Source: Eucalyptus grandis (Eukaryota > Streptophyta > Magnoliopsida > Myrtales > Myrtaceae). From it: a stretch of DNA of 64,000 nt. Of the stretch, positions 23,369 through 34,099 are shown in pieces; the stretch's first letter is position 1, and the number at the start of each line of letters is the position of its first letter. Both the position numbers and the translations under genes were made by a program. The stretch is taken from NCBI RefSeq assembly GCF_016545825.1, contig NC_052613.1, positions 33,554,844 through 33,618,843 of the forward strand. The letters run 5' to 3'. The notes beneath the pieces are model-generated. The model searched no databases and was not told the origin of the DNA. It saw nothing but the letters and a program-made list of their open reading frames with translations.

Positions 23369-26007
23369 TGTTGCGACCTAACATCAGGTGTACTATCGCA
23401 CCCTCTAGAGTTTGATTAATGGATAATTAAGTCTAAACTTCTCGGTTCTTGCAAATCCATATCAATTCGCGACTTAACAAATTTTTTAGCACGCACCAAT
23501 TCATGACTTAGGCTCAAGTTCTTTTAGCATTCCAATGAATTTTATCTAGAGAGTCGTTATTAATTAATTTATAGTAAGTTGATTAGACATCTAAATAAAA
23601 TAACGGGAGAATGGGGATTTAATTATGCTAAATTGCTTTAACCCCATTTCAATACCTTTTCTCTTCATGAAAAAATGTTTATCAAGTAGCTCGAATTCAT
23701 TTTATTACTCCTTAATATGTAAAATGACCATGCGGTTATGCAATTCACCAATTTAACACCCAAAAAACCAAAGCAATAAATTTGAAGCATAAGGAGGAAA
23801 TACTTACCTCGAAGGCATTAGTTAGGGAATCACATCAATTTCTAATTAACACATAATCACTCAATCTTTTTTAGATTTTCTTTATATAAATGAAAACTAA
23901 GCCATATGTCATGCAATTTAATTAAATGGTCTAATCTAATGACAAACAATTTATAATTAAATGGACCTAGCAACAATTACCAAATAACATGCATTTTATG
24001 AATCTCATTCTATATTATTCATTTTAAGTTAGGAAATAGACTAACCTAAATCCTATCTTATGTTATTTAGTCTAAAAGTTATCTAAACATGCATCCTAAA
24101 AAAAAGTAGAAAAACTATTTGGAAACTAATTCTAATCCATATTATATGCATTTTTTTGTGGGTAATTTCAGCATAAATAAAGCAATTGAAGCAAGAGATG
24201 CACCAAATCACTCCATATCATATATCATTCAATCGATGTAATTTAAAAAAAAAAAAAAAACCAATCAACTTGAAATTTTGTGGATAAAATAGATGAGTTG
24301 ATTTTAAGATCAAAAGATCAATTTAAAAGATTCCCGCATAATCAAATAATTTCATGTAAATTACATCTAAAGCCTTATAGATGAAATCAAAAATTATGTA
24401 CGGTTGTGAATCAAGAAATAAATCATAATGGATTCATTCAACTATGCACATTGGATATCAAAATGCATATATTTAAGTAATAAAATATTCAAATCAAATT
24501 TGGATGAGATCTTTACCTATCTTGAGGATATCGTTTTCAAATTGAACGATGGACGTCTTAGGTTTGCTAATCATGCTCGAGCGTGATTGGCTTGTAAGCA
24601 AAACGGGCTCTTAGCTCAATGGAGGTCCACGAACGTGTATTTCTTTCGTGAATGGTTCTCCACTAACCCCCACCCTCACCTTTTTGCTGTTTTCTTCTTC
24701 TTCCCGTTTCTCTTCAAGATAGTGTATTGCCCCCCGTGAAGAAGCTTGGACTTGCGCGATAATTGTTGAAGTGAAGCGTAGATGGACCCGTGTGCTCCTT
24801 CACGAACGTCCTCTGCTTCGTGTTTTGTAGTGGGTGTTGGGCTGGAGCTCTCGATCAGCAAACGACAACTCGATCAGCAAATGACGCTCCGTGACTCATC
24901 GTCAGAAGGCTGGTCCAACGTCGTCATACAGGGACTTCGGTGGTGCAGTGAGCTCGTCAGGCTCGGATGGCGATGGCTTGACAGTGGATCGCGAACTGCA
25001 GCGGCTCGGCATGGGCAGCTCCGTCGTCACAGGGTGGCTGGCTTGTGGCTAAAGGAGGGGCGATGCAGCACTGTCGTCCACGGTGAGGGCACAACGGTGG
25101 CGACGTGGCACATCAAGACGAGCATCTTTGCCAAGGGTTGGCCAAAAGAGTTCTTTCTCTTCCTCTTCTCTCTCTATTCCTCACGTGTATCTGTGTTTTT
25201 TTTTTTTTCCAACCCCTAGTGTCTATTGAGTGTTCTCCTTTTATATGCAAAGGAATAGAGCTGACCAAGGAAAGAAACAAAATTTATTTCCTCTTTCCAA
25301 TCGCATATTGCATACAATCTCCTTTCCAATTCCATGCAAGTATTTTATTAGATTGTATGTGTTGATATCTATCGTTGCCCACTTTCCTTTTATATCAAGA
25401 AAAGAAATCTTTCTCAAGCAGCGGATGCATTGTTCTCATCTGTGAGTAATGTCAAAATCTTATTTTGCCCTTTTCCACTTGCTTTGTCCACACGATTGTA
25501 TTTGCCAACTCAGCCAAATCCTTTTTTCCTTGTTTTATTTGCCCATACTTGCTCATAAACATAATATAATGCCATGGTTACATATGAAGAGAATATATGC
25601 TCAGTTTTTTCAAGATTTTAATTCTTCTTTTCCATTAGCAAACATTGGTCCACCGCTTGGATTTTGCTTGAGCCCATCAGCTTAGATTTGCCCACCCCTC
25701 CTTTCATGGCTTAGAATTATAAAGAATGTGCTCTCTTGATTTCAGATTTCTTTCCAATTCAGATCACCATTTACAGTTATGTGGACTTTATGGGCTTAAC
25801 TGAATTTCATGTTTTGTGGGTTCCATTAAGTTTAGGACCATCACTTGAGTCTATCCGTCGCCAGTCCAATGCAATAATAATAAATGATCCTAAAATTATA
25901 TGCTATGCAAAATAATTTCAATAATTTTTGTTTAGGGGTTAAAAACTAATCTTTAATTTTATATGCAATGAATGAATGATCGGATTGCCAAAATTTAGAT
26001 GTCAACA
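23369..26007 (+). mobile_element. LTR retroelement remnant downstream of gene B, internally deleted
   Basis: Counterpart of the element at 12893-19087. It begins TGTTGCGACCTAACATC, ends AGATGTCAACA and is bordered by TTGAC (23364-23368) and TTGAT (26008-26012). Relative to the A copy it lacks about 3.5 kb: the join at about 25767-25770 fuses sequence equal to 15340 with sequence equal to about 18848, both of which carry ACCGAT in the A copy. It includes the 145-codon frame at 24782-25219. No retroelement proteins were recognised. Confidence 0.68.
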
Positions 26008-28070
26008 TTGATCCTCTAATGTCATCTATTTATCATATAAATGGTCCTGTGTTACATAACTCTTTTAATGATCCTCTAACATCATATATTTGATGAAATA
26101 TACACTCTTATATCATAGGAACCTTTTAAAGTAGTTGTTTTCAACACTTAAATAATTATATCAATAAGTTAGTAATTTCCTAATGTCCACGTTATAAAAT
26201 ACACGCAACCGTGAAATATAACTTTTAGCCTTCTTTTTATATAGGCAATTGAAAATACAATCCACATGTACATGTATTATCAAAATATGTGCAATTACAG
26301 AATGCATATTTTTTTCATATTATTTTGAGATATCTATGTATAATTAGGTGAAGTAATTTATATTCCACAATAATATATATTACAAATAGAATGTTGTATA
26401 TGCAAAAGAACTAGATTTGCATAATCAATAATCCATATATAAATTATCTGCTAAATATATGTAACAAACATTTAAACAGTAAAATTTTCTCTTTAATTTT
26501 TCATTTTCCTAGATATATGAATGCCTTTTTTTTTTTTTTGAAAAAATTTCAGCCTTACTTTTACATAGACATTTCAAAATAAGATCTACATACATATAAA
26601 CAACTAAGTCGAAACATGCATTATCAAGATATATACGATCATGGAATATTTTGCTTTCATCTAATTATTTATATATTTTCATAAGAATTGAAATAGAGCA
26701 CAATAAATATATGTGTAAGAATTAAAGATTTGCTAAAGTCACCATAGAAAAACAAATTGCTAAGTAAAGCTCGTCTGTAGTTCAACCTCACGTAAGCTAT
26801 ATATATTTTGGTCAGATTCTAACCATGCTTACTTCTATCAGTAGTAGATAAACTTTGTTATTAGTAATGGTGCCTCCTCTGATCATCATTATCATCATAT
26901 GAAAAATAAAGCAACTTAAGAAACTGAGCGCCGTGGCTTATAGTGAAGTTGCTTTTGCTTTACCATTAAACTTGTGAAATCAATAAAGAGTGTAAACTCA
27001 AAATATTTGATGAGAAAAACTAAATGAGCTCTTGTCCATCAACGTTTGTACGTTTTGAATGAAAGTTTCGATCATCCAACATTAAAGACAAAAATATTAA
27101 TTTCAAATGATACAAGAAAAGTAAAAAAAAAAAAAGAGAGTAAAAAAGTGGACCAAATATACTTGAAATTAATGTTACATGTAGACAAATGCAGAAAATT
27201 TAGTTAATTTCCTCCTGCTTTATGTACCTAAGCTTTGAAGCAAGAGAGTGAGGTTGCTAGGGGCGTGAATAATAATCATTTTATTTCTTTATTTTTCTAT
27301 ATATTTTTTGTTCCTAGGAACAAGTTTGGAGTATAATTTTTTTTTTTGGTAATGAAATTTTATTTTTCTATTTTCGACACCAATTTTTAGCTCAGAAATA
27401 AATTTTGAACAAAAATAAGAAGTAAAAATTTTATACTTTTCTATTTCTAGAACATAAATGAAAAATCAAAACTCTTTTCATCGCTCACTCTCACCAAATA
27501 CTGTCAGCCGCCCTCTACGGCTCACTCACCCGCTAGTCACCAAGAATTTTTAAGGCTTATTGAATGAATTTCTTTTCCGAAAATAGAAATTTGGTATTCT
27601 TATCAAACACGTATCTCTACTCATAAACTTATCAAAGAAATAGAAAGAGAAAACTCCATTTCTAGCTAGAAAATTATTCTCGAAAACATAATAGTTATTA
27701 TTCACACAATAAGGATGTCATATTTTCTTCAAATAGTTAATATTTTACTTTTTCTCCCTAGTAACATGGTGCTAAAGATTCTTCAAGTGCTCAGTTGCTT
27801 CCCACTAAACATGATGGGTATAGCTTGTCTCTAATTTTAAAAAATCATTAAATGCCCTTGGCTCATGTGACACAACTTCACTTAAGTAGAAAGAAACCTA
27901 AAAATCTCCTGATTCCATGGCAAGTTAATCATAGTACAATTTGAACCCCAAAAAAAAAAAAAAATCATCATACATCACCTCCATTCAAAATATCTTTATG
28001 AGTGTTAGAAAGTCCAACAAAACAACTTAAACTTATAGATAAAGGAAGACCACATGTAAACCTAATAATC
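26008..28070. repeat. Shared 3' flank of array unit B
   Basis: Matches 19088-20940 block by block, including the GAGCGCCGTGGCTTATAGTG stretch near 26926. AT-rich, with no gene or RNA gene seen. Small indels and poly-A/T length changes separate the copies. Confidence 0.75.
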
Positions 28071-29719
28071 GAAGGACATTGAATATTGCAACAACAAGCA
28101 TGGATCAAGTGCTTTGAGGAGTACCATATAATTAATGTGAGCTCATTTGATTATTATGATCACTATATGTGAAACTTATCTAAATTCAAAATAAATGTAG
28201 TATACTCTATGAATGAGCTTGAGTATCATAGTGTACCCTAAAATTAGTGTGAGCTCATTTGAATATTATGATCTTTGTAAGTGTAATATATCTAAATTCA
28301 CTGTTTTTAATGCGTTTATATGATACACTTAGAATGTGATGCAAATATAAATGACACACGTGATTTTTACCTTGAGGAGATTCCCAAGTATTAATGTGTG
28401 AGCATAATAGATCGAAGACATCGACATGAGTTTATAAGTTCAACATTTATACTTTATGATGCCCTTATCAAAGATTTACCTCAATGTTTACTAGGTCATT
28501 AACTATGTACCTTGCACTATAATGTCTCTATTCTCATCCGTGTTAAGCTCATCATGAGCAATCGTGTGTAATCCAAGTTCTTAACATTCTTTGGGAAAGT
28601 TCGAGTCTCATATTAGGTCTCAACTATGGACATTTGTTAAGTATTTTAAGTGCAAGATATAACAGTCACTAAAACGAAGATCAAGAAAATGCAACTTACA
28701 TAAGAAAGAATGTTTGGGTCATAATACATATAGAAATGAAGAGCAAAGTTCACGTACCATGATTCTCTCACACTCGTGATCCTTGTAGTGGAGCTTGGAG
28801 TCACCGGGTGAAGAGTGAACGATGCAAAGGGATAAATATAATTGATCTATGAGAGTGACATTAAGACGGTTAGTGCTAGGAATTCTAGCATAGAACAAAT
28901 ATATCTTTATATGGCTCTGAAGGCAAGGATAGTCTCCCATGCACAAACTAGTCTAAAGCTAATGCTACTCTCCTATTGAGGTTATGGTAGACCAAAACTA
29001 GTTGTTAAGTCTAAAGTGATATGCTATTTCACTCGATAGACTAGACACCCAAGCTAAGCTGAGCGTGGTACAATTTGATCAATGTATGCTATTTTTCATA
29101 TTGTTCTTTGGAATAACCATTGAAGGGAGGCTGGCTTGATGTTTGTTTCCTCACTAGGCACTGCACAAGCTATTCTGTGGCCAAGGAAATGCCGGCCTGT
29201 GACAAAAGCATGTCGATAAAATCAATTATAACTGAGAGCGCTTGGTGTGACACCAAACGCCATGTCTCGGCACGATAGTCTTCTTTATAGGTAATGTGTC
29301 GACTTCTCATGGAGACCCACAAGCACGCTCGCTCACTTTCCACACTATTTCATCACTTCGACACAGACTCCAAATTGCCGGCCCATAACAAAAGAATATC
29401 GATAAAACAAATTATCCCAAGAGCACGCTCACTGACTTTTCAAACTATTTTATTACTTTGCCATGGACTCCAAGTTGCATCGACTGGGCTGAATTCCAAT
29501 GGCCACCATCGACGCATTTCGTGCTGCGATGTCACTAGATCAGGATACGCGAGAAACTTAGGGCAGAGAGCAAAGAAAAGTGGGACCAAAAGCTTTCTTC
29601 TCTTCTCGAGAACCTTCAGTCATCTGAGTCTCTGAGTCTCCTCGCTTGCTCTGCTTCAAGAAATATCCCAGTCTCTCTCTACCCATCGATGTTCTTGATT
29701 TCTCTGTGCCAAAAAAACA
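28071..29719 (+). promoter_or_regulatory. Upstream flank of gene C with duplicated module
   Basis: 28071-28700 corresponds to the upstream flanks of A, B and F. About 28720-29210 is sequence not seen upstream of the other copies. The shared upstream module then occurs as a full copy (about 29213-29395) and a shortened tandem copy (about 29396-29490), each with a CGATAAAA...ATTATA start and a CACTC/GCTCAC...TTTCCACACTATTT end. CTTTATAGGTAATG near 29283 is TATA-like. A CT-rich leader precedes ATG 29720. Promoter function is inferred. Confidence 0.5.
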
Positions 29720-30718
29720 ATGGACAGAGAGCAGCACGAGCTGCAGTTCCTTGGGTTCCTCGGCGTCTACAGGGAGACCACCAAGATCATCCTCAAATGG
29801 AGGACGATCTTCGCTCAGATCACGCTCGTGCTTATCCTCCCTCTCTGCGTCGTCTCCCTTGCCGCCTTTGAGATCTTGCAGCTCCTCACCTTCATGATCG
29901 ATTTCGACCTGGACAACGCCTGGAAATACAGCCCAAGATACAGGGACCTGTCCCGCATGATCAAGAAGGAGTGGATTGCTTTCTGTCTCTACGAGCTCGG
30001 CTACTTCATCTTTGTCTTCATCTTCTCTCTGCTTTCAACCTTGGCTGTCGTCTACACGGTGGCCTGCATCTACGCTGCCAAGCAGATTACTTTTAAGAAG
30101 ATAATGAGTGTCGTGCCCAGAGTGTGGAAGAGGCTCATGGTCACCTTTTTCTGGTGCTTCGCACCCTTCTTTGTGTACAATGTGGTGGCTGTAGGGCTTT
30201 TGATCGCATGGCTCGTCACGGTGTGGCAATTTGCAGTTTGCCCTGCACTTGGGATTGCTGTGGCGGTCATTCTCTTGATCTTGTCCATCGTTGGGTTTGT
30301 TTATATCGCCATGATTTGGCTAATGGCGAGTGTGATCTCGGTTCTTGAAGATGCTTATGGAAGGAAGGCGATGGTGAAGAGCAGGAGACTGATAAAGGGC
30401 AAGATGGGCCTTTGGGTTTGGTGTTTTCTTGGTGTCTTGGTGTGGTCCGTGCTGGTTCAGGCATTCTTTGAATCCCTTCTTGTCTTGGGCTTGCCTCCTA
30501 TTAGAGTCACGATAGGGGTGGGGCTGATCTGCTTGCTGTTGCTGTCGATGCTGACGCTCTTCAATTTGGTCATGCAGACAGTGATCTACTTCGTCTGTAA
30601 GTCCTACCACCATGAGAACATCATCAGCTTCTGCTTGTCTGATCACCTCGAGGGCCGTCTTGGAGACCGTCCCTCTGAAGGCCAAAAGGCTGTTCAGCTT
30701 GAGCAACTTCATGTCTGA
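29720..30718 (+). CDS. Gene C: intact six-transmembrane protein of unknown function
   Basis: A single-exon, 332-residue member of the same At4g19950-like family as gene B. Six hydrophobic spans lie at about 31-57, 86-114, 138-166, 175-204, 230-256 and 266-293. Signatures present are ELQFLGFLGVYRET, SLLSTLAVVYTVACIYAAKQ, ITFKKIMSVVPRVWKRLM, VISVLEDAYGRKAMVKS and VCKSYHHENI. The loop after TM1 (about residues 57-80, IDFDLDNAWKYSPRYRDLSR) differs strongly from that of gene B, whereas the loop between TM2 and TM3 is nearly identical. The tail reads DHLEGRLGDRPSEGQ, an A-type tail instead of the YLGDYVPLK of B and F. The ATG at MDREQ is the conserved start. A CTT-rich microsatellite carrying pieces of this gene follows the stop codon. 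Function and location are unknown; multipass membrane protein is the only safe statement. Confidence 0.9.
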   Translation: MDREQHELQFLGFLGVYRETTKIILKWRTIFAQITLVLILPLCVVSLAAFEILQLLTFMIDFDLDNAWKYSPRYRDLSRMIKKEWIAFCLYELGYFIFVFIFSLLSTLAVVYTVACIYAAKQITFKKIMSVVPRVWKRLMVTFFWCFAPFFVYNVVAVGLLIAWLVTVWQFAVCPALGIAVAVILLILSIVGFVYIAMIWLMASVISVLEDAYGRKAMVKSRRLIKGKMGLWVWCFLGVLVWSVLVQAFFESLLVLGLPPIRVTIGVGLICLLLLSMLTLFNLVMQTVIYFVCKSYHHENIISFCLSDHLEGRLGDRPSEGQKAVQLEQLHV

Positions 30719-30955
30719 TGGGTTCTTCTTCTTCTCCTCCTCCTCCTCCTCCTCCTACCACCATGAGAACATCGACAGCTTCTGCCTCCTCCTTCTCCTT
30801 CTTCTTCTTCTTCTTCTTCTTCTTCTTCTTCTTCTTCTTCTTGTCCTACCACCCTGAGAACATCGACAAGTTCTGCCTCCTCCTCCTCCTCCTCCTCCTC
30901 CTCCTCTTCTTCTTCCTTCTGCTCCTCTCCTTCTTCTTCTTTGGGAAATACTAAA
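30719..30955 (+). repeat. CTT/CTC microsatellite with two embedded copies of a gene C segment
   Basis: Directly after the gene C stop, blocks of CTT and CTC trinucleotides alternate with two copies of the about 33-base coding piece that encodes YHHENI and SFC in gene C (original at about 30601-30637, copies at about 30754-30787 and 30842-30876). The embedded copies read closer to the ancestral ENID version than gene C itself does. It probably lies in the 3' UTR. Confidence 0.85.
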
Positions 30956-32960
30956 TATTTTCTGATTTGTAATGTTTCATTTACCTGTAAGAGATGAGCT
31001 ATAATTCTTTAGTGAAGAAATTTTTTCTATTAGTCCTCTGATGTCATCTATTTATCATATAAATGGTCTTGTGTTGCATGACTCTTTTAATGATCCTCTA
31101 ACAACATATATTGTTGAAATATGCACTATTATATCATAGGAACCTTTTAAAGTAGTTGTTTTCAACCTAAATATTTATGTCAATAAATAGTAATTTCCTA
31201 ATGTTCATGTTATAAAATGCACGCAACCATCAAATATAACTTTTAGGCTTCTCTTTATATAGACATTTGAATATACAATCTATATGTACATTTATTATCA
31301 TGATACGTGCAATTACGGAGTGCATATTTTTTCATCTTATTTGAGATATCTATGTATAATTAGATGGAAAAGCTTATATTCCATAATTATATATATTACA
31401 ATTAGAATGTGATATGTGCATAAGAAATGGATTTGCAGAATCAATAATGCACATATAAATTATTCGCTAAATATATGTAACAAACATATTAAACAGTAAA
31501 ATTTTCTCTTTAATTTTTTGTTTTCCTAGATGTAGGAAAGCATTATTTTTTTTGTTGAAAAAATTTCGGCCTCACTTTTACATAGACATTTCAAAACAAG
31601 ATCTATGTCCATATAAACAACTAAATTGAAACATGCATTATCAAGATATGTACGATCATGAAATATTTTCCTTTCGTCTAATTATTTATATATTTTCATA
31701 AGAATTGAAATAGAAAACTACATATGCATAAGAATTAAAGATTTGCTAAAGTCACCAAGAAAAAACAAATTGCTAACTAAAGCTTGTGCGTGGTTCAACC
31801 TCATGCAAGCTGTATATATTTTGGTCAGATTCTAACCATGCTTATTTCTATCAGTAGTAAATAAAATCCTTCAGTATTAGTAATGGTGCCTCTTCTCATC
31901 ACCATTATCATCATATGGAAATTAAAGCAACTTAAGAAAACTGAGCACTGCGGCTTATGGTGAAGTTACTTTTGCTTTAGCATTAAACTTTTGAAATCAA
32001 TAAAGAGTGTGAACTCAAAAAATTTGATGAGAAAATGAGTCTTGTCCATCAACGTTTGTACGTTTTAAATGGGAGTTTTGATCATCCAACACTAAAGACA
32101 AAAAATTGATTTCAAATGATACAACAAAAGTTAAAAAAAAAAAAAGAGAGTAAAAAAGTGGACCAAATATACTCCAAATTAATGACACGTGTAGATAAAA
32201 TAAGTTGGAAAGAGCACCATCAAAAAACTTGCGGAAACTTTAGTTATTTTCCTTCTACTCTTTGTACCAAAGCTTTGAAGCAAGGGAGTCAGGTTACTAA
32301 GGGCGTGAATGATAATCATTTTGTTTCTTTATTTTTTATTTTTATTCCCAGAAACAAATTTGAAAATAAATCAATTTGATAATGCAATTTGATTTTTTTC
32401 TATTTTCGACACCAATTTTTAGCTAAGAAATCAATTTTAAAAAAAATGAAGTAGAAATTTTATGCTTTTTAATTTCCCGAACACAAATGAAAAGTAAAAG
32501 CTCTTTTCATCACTTGCTGTCGCCAAATGCTATCAGACACCCTTCAGTTGTTGGTCGCTGGCCGCCAAGAAATTTGAAGGCTTATGAAGGCTATTATCAA
32601 GTGAATTTCTATCCCAAAAACAAAAATTTTATATTGTTATCAAACATGTAACTTTGTTCATAAACTCATCCAGAAAATAAAAATAGAAAAATTTATTTTT
32701 GGCCATAAATTATTCCCGGGAACAAAATAGTTATTATTCGCACCATAAGGTTGTCCTATTTTCTTCAAATATTTAATATTTTACTTTTTCCCGCTAGTAA
32801 CATGGTGCCAGAGATTCGTCAAGTGCTCAATCGCTTCCCACTAAACATGATAGGTATAGCTCATCTCTAATTTTAAAAATTTATTAAATGCTCTTGGCTC
32901 ATGTGACCCAACGTCACTTAAGTTGACAGAAACCTAAAGTTCTTATGGTTCCATGGCAAG
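30956..32960. repeat. Shared 3' flank of array unit C, without LTR insertion
   Basis: Begins with the trailer CTAAATATTTTCTGATTTG seen after copies A and B. At about 31029-31037 (CTATTAGTCCTCTG) it passes directly to the block that in units A and B follows the LTR insertion, so this is the empty site. The rest matches 19088-20940. AT-rich, no gene seen. Confidence 0.75.
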
Positions 32961-33300
32961 TTAATCTCCTGATTCGATAAATTAGATTATAGCTAAGGAT
33001 GCTTGACGTGACACCAAAGCGCCGTGTCTCGTGTCTCGACACAATAGCATTCTTTATAGGAAATATGTCAGCTTCTCATGGAGACCCACAAGCATGCTCA
33101 CTTACTTTCCACACTATTTCGTCGCTTCAATGCAGACTCCAAATTGCTAGCCCGTAACAAAAGAAAGTCGATAATGCAAATTATAGTTGAGGACGCTCAA
33201 CGTGACACCAAGCACCATGTCTCGTGTCTTGTGACTTGACACCATAGAATTCTTTATAAACACGCACGTGTGTGTGTGAGCTTCTCATAGAGGCCTTTGT
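32961..33300 (+). repeat. Left part of array unit D: upstream modules
   Basis: Two tandem versions of the shared upstream module (about 32976-33170 and 33170-33300), recognisable by CGATAA..CAAATTATAG, GTGACACCAA, CGTGTCTCG and CTTTATAGGA / CTTTATAAAC. The unit breaks off at about 33300 where copia sequence starts and resumes near 52600, so a nest of elements has split it. Confidence 0.7.
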
Positions 33301-33990
33301 CTAGTGCACCCCAATACTAAAACTAACTCCACACTACTTCCTGAAAACACAATGTTTGCAAAAGTCAAGTGAGACCATATGGTCCCCACAAAGTAAACCA
33401 CGGTTACTTAAGATGGTCTTTCCTCTTTTGCTTATGTGGCCCAATTGCATATGCTCCAACATTGATTTTTCAGAATCTAAAGAGGATGATATACTTAAAG
33501 AACTCACATCAATATTTCCCTACAGACGTAAAGATTTTTCTTCATGTTACCTCTCATCAAAATCAAGGAGCCTTTTTGAAATTTTCAAAATTTCACCTCC
33601 ACTTGTGTACATGCACCCAATGGAATCTAAATTGCTCAATGAAATAAGGCTTGTCTTCAAATTTGGGATGTGCCTAACGTTTGTCAAAGTTCTTATTACA
33701 TTGTCCTGATATTTAATCCGCATTGTACCAATACCTATAACATTGCAAATTGCATTGTTGCCCATCCAAACTAAACCATTTTTTGACTTTCTCATATGTG
33801 TGGAGCCAATCTCTATGTGGACATGTGGTATGAACATGCTGAATCCAAAATCCATTCATCATCAACATGACAATCTGAAGACGAAATAGTAAGAACATTG
33901 TATGTATGTATAACTCCAATTTGGAGGTTGGTTCAAATTGTCGTGTTGATGACAAAACATTAAGGTGGAGTATTACTATAATCACAAATT
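33301..33990 (-). mobile_element. Ty1/copia fragment, inverted (GAG-pre-integrase region)
   Basis: On the minus strand, 33855-33547 encodes a copia Gag-protease/pre-integrase type stretch: SKNGLVWMGNNAICNVIGIG, TLTNVRHIPNLKTSLISLSN and SGGEILKISK. Its partner on the plus strand (34110-34690) is the same region, so the two fragments face each other. Neither has intact coding capacity. Confidence 0.85.
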
Positions 33991-34099
33991 CAAACACTAC
34001 AAGAGTGTCTAATGCTCAAAGCTAAGGGGAAGAAGTCAATGGAGAGTTTCGATTTGGCTAGTTTGGTGAAAAATAACGAGTCAGCTAATGTAGACAATG

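Noticed and set aside
30612..30954. Leu/Phe-rich frames after gene C
   Set aside because: Products of the CTT/CTC microsatellite.
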